From contig JAAWDH010000040.1 in assembly GCA_022793675.1 (NCBI GenBank), positions 26,542 through 90,541 on the forward strand: DNA of 64,000 bases, read 5' to 3'. This document shows positions 7,621 through 14,540 of the stretch, piece after piece. The notes beneath the pieces were generated by a model that worked only from the letters and a program-made list of their open reading frames with translations, was not told the origin of the DNA and made no database searches. Source of the stretch: Oscillospiraceae bacterium (lineage in GTDB: Bacteria > Bacillota > Clostridia > Oscillospirales > Ruminococcaceae). The first letter of the stretch is position 1, and each line of letters starts with the position of its first letter. Both the position numbers and the translations under genes were made by a program.

Positions 7621-9954
7621 TCAGACCACGGTCAGGCGCATAACCGCCGTGGTGATGTCGTCCCCAGGCAGCCCGTTCTGCCGCCTTGCGCCGCTGGCGA
7701 GCCGTTTGGCGGCGGCTTCGGCGGTCATACCGCTGCAGGCAGCGACTTCTTCCCGCATCCAGCTTTCATCGACAGCCATTGCGCCGTCGGTGACCATGAC
7801 CACCATGTCCCCGGCCTTCAGATGCACCATCTGCCGGTCGTAGCGCACCCCTTGGAGGATGCCCATCGGCAGCGAGCGCCCGCCGACGACAGTTACTTTT
7901 CCTTCACGGCAGAGGAAGGAGCTGACGGCCCCCGCCTTTAAAAATTCCATCCGCCCAGTGTAAAGGTCGATGCAGCCGATGTCCAGCGTCGCCAGCGTTT
8001 CGTCGCCGGCCTTGCAGAGCAGGGCGCTGTTGATCAGCTTTAAAGCTGCTTCAAAGCCAAAGCCCGCCTTTAAAAGCTTCATCACGAAACTGCAGGTCAT
8101 GATGGAATCGACGGCGGCCCGCCCGCCGCTGCCCATGCCGTCGCTGAGGACAAGGTGGAAGTAGCCGCGGCTGTCGGTAAAGGTGTCGCAGCAGTCGCCG
8201 GAAATACGGCCGTCGCCGGCGTTTAGCTGGGCGGTCCCCATTTCGATGGCAAACCGCGCCCGTTCGCAGAAGGTAATCCGCGTTTCTTCGCCGGCGGTAA
8301 CCGCGCTGGGCAGGGCAAAGGGCCGTTCCAGCAGCACCGACAGCAGCTTTGCAATGCCTGCGCCGTCCCCTTTGAGAGGTGTTTTCTGTACGACTTCCAC
8401 CCGCATCCGGTCATATTGGTCGACTAGGCACCAGACTTCCTCTGGGCGTTCGCCTTCTTCCAGCAGCAGCGCCATCGCTTCCCCAGCCTTTTCGCTGTCT
8501 AAGCGGCGGATGCCTGCCATTTCCTCGCCCAGCTCCAAGAGCAGCTCCGCCACCCCTTCCAGCTGCTCGGAGGCGACTTGTTTGGCTTCCATCACCTTGC
8601 GGCTGGCCGCCTCGCGGGAGGTGTACTCCTGGTAATAGCTGTTGACAGTGCGCAGGATTTCGTCCGACTTGGGACATTTGCCGGAAAAATAAGCCGGCAA
8701 ATCGTCCTTGGCAGCGTAACCTTTTTGCTTCAGCACCGGCGTAAAGCGCCCAAAGGCATCCATTGTCTGGCTGTAGGCAGTCTCCCAGCAGAACAGCTTC
8801 AGCCCGCATTTGCGGCAGACCCGGTCGGCTGTACGGTCGTAGACGTTCTCCATGCTGCACACGCCTGTTGCGTAAAGTTTTTGCGACACGGCGTCCACCG
8901 CCCCGCGGATATCCTCCAAGGTTTCGGCCGAGAACCGCAGCCTGGCAGCCATCCGTGCAGCGTCGGCAGGGTCCTTTTTTATTTTCTCCTCAGATTTTTG
9001 AGGGATCAGCGTCAGCGCCCCCTCGGGCAGCAGCAGAAAGATTGCCGTCCCGAATAGCTGCCCCAGCGCGCCCTGCAAGGCTGCGCCGCCGGTGAGCATC
9101 GCGCCGGCCAGCCCAATCAGCAGGCAGAGGATGCCTTGGCGCACCCGGCCCGCTTTGGCAAACTGCCCTGACCAGAAGGCGGATGCGCCGTATATCCCGG
9201 CGCTGACGGTCAGGCTGGGGTCGGAAAGGGTCATCGCTGCGCCGCAGCAGGCGGCGGCCGACAAGGCGCTTTGCGGCCCGCGGCGGGCCGCAATAGCGGG
9301 CAGCAGCAGGCAGACCAGCACCTGGCCAAGGTTTACCGCCGAAAGCTCCAATTGGCAAAGCCCTGTGAGAAAAGTCAGCGAGAGCAAAATAAGGCTCATC
9401 CGCTGGACAGCGCCAGTGCTGCCGCTGCTGAAGCTCCGCCGCGTCCCGGAATAGGGGCTGCCCAGTAAAAAATTCCCGGCATGGAAGGCAAAATAGCAAA
9501 GCGCCCCCCCAAGCGCGGCCTCGGCTAGGCAGAACACTAGGTCAACTGTACCAAAGCCGCCCAAAATGCTGCGGGCCGATAGGCAAGCCCCCAGCACCAG
9601 CGCCGCCGATGCCGAAAGGAAGGTCGTGCTGCTGCGGAACCGCGGCAGGTCGCTGACCAGCAGCTTGACCCCCAGCGCGCAGATCAGCGCCACCATCCGC
9701 GCCAGGTTCTCTTCAAACCCGCCTAGCAGGCAGTACCCTGCAAGGCTGCCGCCGAACGCCGCCAGCGAAAAGTTCCCCGGCAGCGCCAGCGTCAGCGCCG
9801 TGCCAAAGGGCGAAAGCCCCCCCGGCAGCCGGATGCCGCAGGCCAGCATGGCCGCTGCAAAGGCGGTCCCCAGCCGCAGCCCTGCCGCGATGCTCTGCCT
9901 GGGCAGCTGCCGTTCGATTGCTTGTCCGATCCGAGCAAATATTGGTCCTCGCAT
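7621..9954 (-). CDS. spoIIE: Stage II sporulation protein E, PP2C-type phosphatase
   Basis: 777 residues. The N-terminal about 320 residues are a multi-pass membrane domain (about ten hydrophobic segments), followed by a regulatory linker and a C-terminal PP2C/SpoIIE phosphatase domain with the acidic metal-site text LVLSDGMGSGGRA and later VMVTDGA. In spore formers SpoIIE helps place the polar septum and dephosphorylates the anti-anti-sigma factor SpoIIAA, releasing sigma-F in the forespore. Length is slightly below the Bacillus protein (827). GGAG lies 4 nt before the ATG. No clear sigma-A promoter was found; in relatives it is Spo0A-controlled. Confidence 0.95.
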   Translation of the reverse strand: MRGPIFARIGQAIERQLPRQSIAAGLRLGTAFAAAMLACGIRLPGGLSPFGTALTLALPGNFSLAAFGGSLAGYCLLGGFEENLARMVALICALGVKLLVSDLPRFRSSTTFLSASAALVLGACLSARSILGGFGTVDLVFCLAEAALGGALCYFAFHAGNFLLGSPYSGTRRSFSSGSTGAVQRMSLILLSLTFLTGLCQLELSAVNLGQVLVCLLLPAIAARRGPQSALSAAACCGAAMTLSDPSLTVSAGIYGASAFWSGQFAKAGRVRQGILCLLIGLAGAMLTGGAALQGALGQLFGTAIFLLLPEGALTLIPQKSEEKIKKDPADAARMAARLRFSAETLEDIRGAVDAVSQKLYATGVCSMENVYDRTADRVCRKCGLKLFCWETAYSQTMDAFGRFTPVLKQKGYAAKDDLPAYFSGKCPKSDEILRTVNSYYQEYTSREAASRKVMEAKQVASEQLEGVAELLLELGEEMAGIRRLDSEKAGEAMALLLEEGERPEEVWCLVDQYDRMRVEVVQKTPLKGDGAGIAKLLSVLLERPFALPSAVTAGEETRITFCERARFAIEMGTAQLNAGDGRISGDCCDTFTDSRGYFHLVLSDGMGSGGRAAVDSIMTCSFVMKLLKAGFGFEAALKLINSALLCKAGDETLATLDIGCIDLYTGRMEFLKAGAVSSFLCREGKVTVVGGRSLPMGILQGVRYDRQMVHLKAGDMVVMVTDGAMAVDESWMREEVAACSGMTAEAAAKRLASGARRQNGLPGDDITTAVMRLTVV

Positions 9955-10177
9955 TTTTCTCCGTCCTTTTTGTCCCGATTATCCTGATTGTATAGAAAAG
10001 CTTTTGTTTCAGTATAATCCAGGTCAAATGCGGATACTGTCGCCTTCTGACTATACGCTCTGTTTTTTAAATGGATAGGAAAAGACAAAAGATACGGAAG
10101 ATATGACAATTTTTGACTGGCTGCCGACTGAAAAAGCCGTATCATTTTGCCTCGTCAAAAGGACCTAATCCGTCAAA

Positions 10178-10262
10178 ATAAAAGATAACCTGCTAAGCCT
10201 GCCCAGGCCCAGTCAGGTTATCTTTTCCTATTTGTGCAGCGTTCGTCTATTTACGACGCCCT
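10178..10262 (-). ncRNA. Small RNA 1 of an antitoxin-like family
   Basis: A leftward transcript of about 85 nt is predicted from a consensus promoter to a strong terminator (AAAAGATAACCTG paired with CAGGTTATCTTTT, 21-nt loop). Its 5' head (AATAAAAATAGGGCGTCG) resembles those of small RNAs 2-4 in this window. No open frame. Upstream on the plus strand a short frame ending DLIRQNKR faintly resembles the toxin tail described at 52761, too weak to call. Confidence 0.6.
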
Positions 10263-10268
10263 ATTTTT

Positions 10269-10296
10269 ATTGTACCTGCCCGCGTCGATTTGTCAA
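10269..10296 (-). promoter_or_regulatory. Promoter of small RNA 1
   Basis: Minus strand TTGACA, 16 nt, TACAAT. Confidence 0.7.
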
Positions 10297-10352
10297 GCTA
10301 TTTTCAGTGTTTTGTCGGGGCAGCAGCATTTAAAAAATCTGGAAGAGTACGG

Positions 10353-10433
10353 GTCGCTTTTGAAAAAGCTCCGCAAAACTTTTAATCGCCAGGGTAGCTG
10401 TCAGCACAGATTGGCACGCCTACTGCGTCGATA
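10353..10433 (+). repeat. Mosaic repeat core, copy
   Basis: GTCGCTTTTGAAAAAGCTCC ... CTACTGCGTCGATA, 81 bp. Repeated almost exactly at 10532-10611, about 100 bp further on. Confidence 0.85.
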
Positions 10434-10479
10434 GCTATTACTGACCAGCCGCGACAGAAACGCTGTGGGTTTTTATGTC

Positions 10480-10611
10480 AGAAATCCGGCTTGCTGGATT
10501 TCCGGCGCGAATTGTCTGCCGGCACAACCGGCCGCTTTTGAAAAAGCTCCGCAAAACTTTTAATCGCCAGGGTAGCTGTCAGCACAGATTGGCACACCTA
10601 CTGCGTCGATA
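10480..10611 (+). repeat. Mosaic repeat: hairpin module plus core
   Basis: Begins with AAATCCGGCTTGCTGGATTT and CGCGAATTGTCTGCCGGC modules also seen near 29.1, 43.0 and 46.8 kb, then a second core copy at 10532-10611 that differs from the first at two positions. Confidence 0.8.
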
Positions 10612-10709
10612 AATTCTACCATTTTTATATGCTGTTGCCCTGAGCGTTTTGTTATCGCAGGAAATCTGTTTTCTTCGGAAAGCTAGCCCTCAAAAGGAAG
10701 CGTTGCGAT

Positions 10710-10757
10710 GTTGCCATCATCCTCACAGAATTTCTCGTGGCAACCAATAAAAAATGA
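10710..10757 (+). pseudogene. Frameshifted toxin-peptide remnant
   Basis: Codons read V-A-I-I-L-T-E-F-L-V-A-T-N-K-K-stop. Ten of 15 residues match the C-terminal part of the hydrophobic peptide at 52761-52838 (LLIILTDFLVKINKK). A ribosome site AAAAGGAAG and an ATG lie directly in front, but the ATG shares its last base with the first codon, so it is one base out of frame: the gene looks inactivated by a single-base loss. Its 3' end overlaps the convergent small RNA 2, the arrangement of a type I toxin-antitoxin pair. Confidence 0.6.
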
Positions 10758-10830
10758 TGACCCGCTGAACCGACCAAAGTGACGCGGGCCATCATTTCCA
10801 AATCACGGAGGCGACATTGGTACGCCTTAT
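10748..10830 (-). ncRNA. Small RNA 2 of an antitoxin-like family
   Basis: About 83 nt, from a perfect promoter to a terminator made of GATGGCCCGCGTCAC and its complement with a T6 tail. The 5' head AATATAAGGCGTACC is shared with small RNAs 3 and 4. Small RNA 3 at 11262-11346 is its close homologue; the last 60 bases are nearly identical. Converges with, and overlaps, the broken toxin frame at 10710-10757. Confidence 0.7.
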
Positions 10831-10836
10831 ATTTTT

Positions 10837-10865
10837 ATTATAACCTGAAAATGTCAATTTGTCAA
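10837..10865 (-). promoter_or_regulatory. Promoter of small RNA 2
   Basis: Minus strand TTGACA, 17 nt, TATAAT: full consensus. It lies back to back with the plus-strand promoter at 10885-10913. Confidence 0.85.
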
Positions 10866-10884
10866 GCTATTTTCAACATTTTGT

Positions 10885-10913
10885 TTGACAAAATTCAGGA
10901 AATCTGCTATAAT
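10885..10913 (+). promoter_or_regulatory. Promoter of the AT-rich 101-residue gene
   Basis: TTGACA, 17 nt, TATAAT: full consensus, 44 bp before the ATG. Confidence 0.85.
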
Positions 10914-10957
10914 AAAGGCGGACAGGACGTACCTTTATATGAATCAGGATTTCGAGG

Positions 10958-11263
10958 ATGGGCATTACAATCGACGAGGCTAAACGGATAAGCCAAAAAA
11001 TATCTTTGGCAAATGGCGTACCGGATGATACCCTAAGCGAAGATATCGCTGAAATCGCCTACCGTACCGATGTATTTGAATGCGGCGATACACCGGTAAT
11101 TGACCGGCATATCGATATTGATTATTCTTTCGGCGACCACTACGAAGTCCATGAAGACGATCCCTTGTTCCAATTTATTTGTACATTGTGCAGCCTATCA
11201 TCCGCACAGGCAGAGGAAGAAGAAATAATCCTTTATCAAAATGAAGGGACAATAGGGGAATAA
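10958..11263 (+). CDS. Small acidic protein, unknown
   Basis: 101 residues, acidic, no membrane segment or signal peptide, with two Cys near the C-terminal third (FICTLCSLSS). I do not recognise the family. AGGA lies 8 nt before the ATG and a strong promoter is just upstream. It is more AT-rich than the host genes and sits between two homologous small RNAs (10748-10830 and 11262-11346), which act as direct repeats around it. Its stop codon abuts the terminator stem of small RNA 3. This looks like an inserted cassette whose cargo is unknown. Confidence 0.65.
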   Translation: MGITIDEAKRISQKISLANGVPDDTLSEDIAEIAYRTDVFECGDTPVIDRHIDIDYSFGDHYEVHEDDPLFQFICTLCSLSSAQAEEEEIILYQNEGTIGE

Positions 11264-11346
11264 AAATGATGACCCGCTAAACCGACCAAAGTGACGCGGG
11301 CCATCATTTCCAAGTCACGGAGGCGGCCGTCTGTTGGCGCGCCTTA
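11262..11346 (-). ncRNA. Small RNA 3 of an antitoxin-like family
   Basis: About 85 nt and a close homologue of small RNA 2: 5' head AAGGCGCGCC, then CCGCCTCCGTGACTTGGAAA, and the same terminator stem (GATGGCCCGCGTCAC...GCGGGTCATC, T5). The only plus-strand frame meeting its 3' end is the 101-residue gene, not a toxin peptide. Confidence 0.7.
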
Positions 11347-11352
11347 TGCTTT

Positions 11353-11381
11353 TATATAGCCTAAAGGCACCGATTTGTCAA
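11353..11381 (-). promoter_or_regulatory. Promoter of small RNA 3
   Basis: Minus strand TTGACA, 17 nt, TATATA. Confidence 0.75.
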
Positions 11382-11406
11382 GGTTTTTTGCGCAAGGGAG
11401 GCGGTT

Positions 11407-11562
11407 GTGCTGGCGGCCTTAACGAACTATCCGGCAATAGCAGGGAAGACGGCTGCCGGCGGCAACCAGAACCTGTTTTCCCAAAAAAGCTTGCAGTTAT
11501 GCGGCTGCGGCATTGTGGCGGCGCTGGAGGGCGGCAGGCTGCAAATACAAAAACAGCCATGA
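11407..11562 (+). CDS. Possible short ORF or gene fragment, unknown
   Basis: A 51-residue frame from GTG with GGGAGG 5 nt upstream, containing GGNQNLFSQKSLQLCGCGIV then AALEGG. The text resembles the start of a longer globular protein rather than a finished small protein, so it may be a 5' fragment of a lost gene. No promoter was found. The rest of 11380-11585 shows nothing else. Confidence 0.25.
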   Translation: MLAALTNYPAIAGKTAAGGNQNLFSQKSLQLCGCGIVAALEGGRLQIQKQP

Positions 11563-11585
11563 TATGCGTTGGCTGCGCCAGAGGG

Positions 11586-11996
11586 TCAGGGCTGCCCGGC
11601 GGTTAAAAGGGTAATGTCCACCCGCTTGACTTGGACGCCCTTGACGGGGTGGGCGTCCAGATAATCCCGCACAAGCTGCAACAGCTCGCCGTCGTCGTAG
11701 TCGGCGACAGCGCGGGTGGCGGCGTCGCAGAGGTGGACGTGCTCATAGGTATTGATGTCGTAAATCACCGGTTCGCCGGCGGCGCTGACCCGGCTGACGA
11801 TGCCGCAGCGCTCGAAAAGATTCAAGGTATTATAAATGCTGGCGGAGGTCATGCTTACCTGCCGTGCGGCGAGTTCGGCCCCGAGCTCTTCGGCGGTAAG
11901 GTGGGTATTCAGCTCCATCAGCAGCCGCAGGATTTCCAGCCGCGGCTTGGTAACGCGAAGGTTGTTTTTGACAAGGATCGAGGCGGTCTGATCCAT
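11586..11996 (-). CDS. Fur/PerR-family metal-dependent repressor
   Basis: 136 residues from the ATG with AAAGGAG 10 nt upstream. A winged helix spans residues about 1-80 (KPRLEILRLL, then the recognition helix SMTSASIYNTLNLFERCGIV) and a dimerisation domain follows with YEHVHLCDAATRAVADYDD. Fur-type regulators sense iron, zinc or peroxide. The two CXXC pairs that hold structural zinc in PerR and Fur are missing: the usual HLxCxxCG is HLCDAAT. The promoter overlaps an AATTC-T-GAATT inverted repeat, which would fit autoregulation. It is divergent from the RibD-C gene. Confidence 0.88.
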   Translation of the reverse strand: MDQTASILVKNNLRVTKPRLEILRLLMELNTHLTAEELGAELAARQVSMTSASIYNTLNLFERCGIVSRVSAAGEPVIYDINTYEHVHLCDAATRAVADYDDGELLQLVRDYLDAHPVKGVQVKRVDITLLTAGQP

Positions 11997-12029
11997 GGCT
12001 GTCCACGCTCCTTTTATCCTTTTTAAAAT

Positions 12030-12070
12030 AATTCTGAATTTATTATACCGTAAAAACCGCTTCCTGTCAA
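12030..12070 (-). promoter_or_regulatory. Promoter and probable operator of the Fur-family gene
   Basis: Minus strand TTGACA (12065-12070), 17 nt, TATAAT (12042-12047), directly followed by the palindrome AATTCTGAATT (12030-12040). The AT-rich palindrome at the start site is a plausible Per/Fur-box variant. Confidence 0.7.
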
Positions 12071-12096
12071 GTAAAAGTTCAACCCCTCTTTTATTT

Positions 12097-12126
12097 TTGG
12101 CATGGGCGGGAAAAATACCAGATAAT
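12097..12126 (+). promoter_or_regulatory. Possible promoter of the RibD-C reductase gene
   Basis: TTGGCA, 18 nt, GATAAT, 33 bp before the ATG; imperfect at both boxes. Confidence 0.4.
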
Positions 12127-12159
12127 AACAGTTCCACAAACTGGGATTTGGAGGAAAAA

Positions 12160-12840
12160 ATGGATAGGCCAATTACAACGCTATTTATGCTTATGTCGGT
12201 TGACGGGAAAATCAGCACCGGCGCGACGGACGATTTGGACGTCGATAAAGACTTCCCTCAAATCGCAGGCGTGAGGGAGGGCCTGCACCAATATTATGAG
12301 ATAGAGCAGACAACGGACCTGTGGTCGCTCAACTCTGGCAGGGTACAGGAGAAGATGGGCGTCAATGCCAAGGGAATGCCGGATAAAACCCCTGTTTCCT
12401 TTGTGCTAGTTGACAACAGCCATTTGACCGAACAGGGTATCCGCTATTTCTGCGCGCTGTCAAAGGAATTCGTGCTGCTCACATCCAATGCACGCCATCC
12501 GGCGTTTCAGGTGGATGAAGGCAACCTTCACATTCTCTATCAAAGCGAGCTGTCTTTGGCGGACGCCCTTGCAAAGCTCAAGTCGGAGTTTGGATGCCAA
12601 AGGCTCACCATACAAAGCGGCGGCACGTTAAACGGGCTGTTCCTTCGGGAAAAACTGTTCGACTATGTTGATATTGTCGTTGCCCCCGTTTTAATTGGCG
12701 GCAAGGATACGGCCACCCTGATTGACGGGAAACCCTTGCTGTCAAACAGCGAGTTATCACAGTTAGGGGTGCTGGAATTACAAGAATGTACGGTTTTAGA
12801 GGAATCGTATATCAGGTTACGCTACAAGGTAGTCCATTAA
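12160..12840 (+). CDS. RibD C-terminal-domain (dihydrofolate reductase-like) protein
   Basis: 226 residues, the size of a free-standing RibD_C domain. The start TTLFMLMSVDGKISTG is the NADPH-binding first strand of this fold; TIQSGGTLNGLFLREKLFDY and VAPVLIGGKD are the conserved glycine-rich region and the C-terminal substrate loop. Members are pyrimidine reductases of riboflavin synthesis or related NADPH reductases. No other rib gene is nearby, so the substrate is open. GGAGG is 7 nt before the ATG. It ends 23 bp before the next gene, so the two may be co-transcribed. Confidence 0.85.
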   Translation: MDRPITTLFMLMSVDGKISTGATDDLDVDKDFPQIAGVREGLHQYYEIEQTTDLWSLNSGRVQEKMGVNAKGMPDKTPVSFVLVDNSHLTEQGIRYFCALSKEFVLLTSNARHPAFQVDEGNLHILYQSELSLADALAKLKSEFGCQRLTIQSGGTLNGLFLREKLFDYVDIVVAPVLIGGKDTATLIDGKPLLSNSELSQLGVLELQECTVLEESYIRLRYKVVH

Positions 12841-12863
12841 GTATATGTTGCGGAGGGATGGCG

Positions 12864-13502
12864 ATGCACAATCAACAGGGGCAGGACGGGGCGCGGCAGC
12901 TGTTCCAGTTTGAAAAGATACTGGCTGAAAGCTGCGGTTTCTCCAAAACCCGTTTCCATCGGGTCGGGAGCGGGCGCTGGCAGGGCATCTATTGCCAGAT
13001 CACCGAAAAATTCGCCGACAAGACCCGTACCTGGAAAAACGGCTTGCACTGGGCCAACACAAACGGCTACAGCCCAAAAGCGATGGAAGAATTGCAGGGC
13101 TGCTTTTCAGCCGACCCTGAAAACTGGTTCCGTCTGCTGCCGGAGATGCTGCCGGAAAGCGGCGACGGGATGGTCTATTTCCTGCTGGATCTAGGCGGCG
13201 ATTGGTACAGCGGTGAAAATTTCTGGCTTTTTGAGGTTGGCGTGCCAGAGCTTGTCAAAGCGCTGGATGTGCTGAACAAAAACCATTTCCTGGGCCTAGG
13301 CTGGCCAGATTATTATATTGCGTCCAAGAAATTTGACTGGATAATCGGCTATAACCACCACGACATAGCATCCATCATCGGCAAGGGCGTCGCTGTTCCG
13401 GAAGATCCGGCGGCTTTCCTTAGCAAAACGGCCCAAAGCTGCCAGCGCGAGGGCTTTTCACAACTGGTGACAGAGGGGGATTTCGCAACCTGCGGGCCGT
13501 GA
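12864..13502 (+). CDS. Conserved-looking cytoplasmic protein, unknown
   Basis: 212 residues from the second of two close ATGs, which has GGAGGG 6 nt upstream. Soluble, aromatic-rich, no signal peptide. Text such as WFRLLPEMLPESGDGMVYFL and KKFDWIIGYNHHDIASIIG suggests a small immunity-like or SMI1-like alpha/beta protein, but I cannot assign a family. It follows the RibD-C gene closely and ends at a hairpin terminator. Confidence 0.75.
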   Translation: MHNQQGQDGARQLFQFEKILAESCGFSKTRFHRVGSGRWQGIYCQITEKFADKTRTWKNGLHWANTNGYSPKAMEELQGCFSADPENWFRLLPEMLPESGDGMVYFLLDLGGDWYSGENFWLFEVGVPELVKALDVLNKNHFLGLGWPDYYIASKKFDWIIGYNHHDIASIIGKGVAVPEDPAAFLSKTAQSCQREGFSQLVTEGDFATCGP

Positions 13503-13545
13503 CCAGAGCCGCTTTCCATAGGAAAGCTTCGATCTGTTGAGAAAC

Positions 13546-13579
13546 GCAAGTTTAAGCAAAAGCGAAACTTGCATTTTTT
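13546..13579 (+). terminator. Terminator after the unknown 212-residue gene
   Basis: GCAAGTTT / AAACTTGC stem with an 11-nt loop and ATTTTTTC tail. The remaining bases 13580-13969 hold only the phage-operon promoter and an untranslated leader. Confidence 0.85.
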
Positions 13580-13723
13580 CGTATTCTCGTGAAAAGGAAA
13601 TAAAACCCCGAAAACATAAAAATTCGTTCGGCATTCTTGCAGGGTTTGGCACTTTTTGGGTAAGAACTTTTATTCAATATAGAGAAAGCCCTCCATTTAC
13701 TATGGAATAATACTCAAACAATG

Positions 13724-13752
13724 TTGACAAAGGAATTATTTTCGTGTATATT
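13724..13752 (+). promoter_or_regulatory. Probable promoter of the phage-like operon
   Basis: TTGACA, 17 nt, TATATT, followed by a leader of about 215 nt before the first gene. It is the only convincing promoter seen ahead of the structural genes. Confidence 0.7.
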
Positions 13753-13969
13753 ATAGGCATAAGCAAAACAAAAGAGCGAATCGGGTGAGCTAAAGGGCAG
13801 CTTTACATAACAAGCGATAAGCAAAAACGTCTCATTACAAAGAATAAACATTCGTTTATATGTAGCGCACTTCCGTTTGCCAGAGGATGCTTTTTGATTT
13901 GCGAATGCCCCGGGAAACTGTTTCCTTGAAAAGAAAAAATATTTGGTCGAAATGTGAAAGGATAGTGGA

Positions 13970-14248
13970 ATGTTGTATCGGGTAGAACTCTGGCAGGATG
14001 GCCGGCGTATCCAAAGTAAAGATTTTGATTCGCTGGCGGAAACAAGGCGTTATTACCGATGCTTTTTCCAGGACGATAGCCTTGGGGTAGAGCTTTATGA
14101 AAATGACTGCCGGTTACGGTACGTCGAGGCTTGGCGGCTGATGGGAGTCGGGCTGCGGCCTATGCGGTTCGGAAAGGGGAGAGGGTATGTCACGGAAAAA
14201 ACTGACCCGCAAGCGGGTGGTGGATGCGATTGCCGATATCGCGTTTGA
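13970..14248 (+). CDS. Small first gene of the phage-like operon, unknown
   Basis: 92 residues with GAAAGG 8 nt upstream of the ATG. The body MLYRVELWQDGRRIQSKDFD onward reads like a compact alpha/beta domain with Asp and Tyr repeats. I do not recognise it. The last third overlaps the next gene by 62 bp in another frame and reads poorly (CDCRYRV end), so the original 3' end may have been lost. Its position ahead of terminase suggests a late-gene regulator or packaging accessory; this is inference only. Confidence 0.5.
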   Translation: MLYRVELWQDGRRIQSKDFDSLAETRRYYRCFFQDDSLGVELYENDCRLRYVEAWRLMGVGLRPMRFGKGRGYVTEKTDPQAGGGCDCRYRV

Positions 14249-14540
14249 CGACATCGGCCGCTATCTTGGTTATGAAACCGACGAGGAAGGCAAGGTGGTA
14301 CTACGGGTGCGGGACAGCGCGGAGGTCGATACCCGCAACATCCAGGAAGTCAGCGTGGGCCGGGATGGCCGCCTGAGCTTTAAGCTCTACAGTCGGGAAC
14401 GCGCCCTATATAAACTCCTAGACCTGGTGGAGCCAGACCGCGCGCCGGCAAAAAATGGGCTGTTGGCGGCGCTGCGGCAGTCAATGGAAGCCGATGCCGA
14501 CAGCGGGGAGGATGAGCTTGAATTTCCTTTGTTTCAGTAA
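14187..14540 (+). CDS. Terminase small-subunit-like protein lacking the DNA-binding domain
   Basis: 117 residues. The text VVDAIADIAFDDIGRYLGYE and, later, FKLYSRERALYKLLDL correspond to the C-terminal oligomerisation half of the terminase_2 family (XtmA of PBSX). The family normally carries about 60 or more N-terminal residues with a helix-turn-helix that recognises the pac site; here the protein begins directly at the second half. It overlaps the large subunit in the usual way. Loss of the DNA-recognition part would fit non-specific packaging, as in gene-transfer agents, or decay. Confidence 0.7.
   Translation: MSRKKLTRKRVVDAIADIAFDDIGRYLGYETDEEGKVVLRVRDSAEVDTRNIQEVSVGRDGRLSFKLYSRERALYKLLDLVEPDRAPAKNGLLAALRQSMEADADSGEDELEFPLFQ

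Noticed and set aside
10939..10983. 14-codon frame MNQDFEDGHYNRRG ahead of the 101-residue gene
   Set aside because: Very short and overlapping; no ribosome site or conservation evidence.
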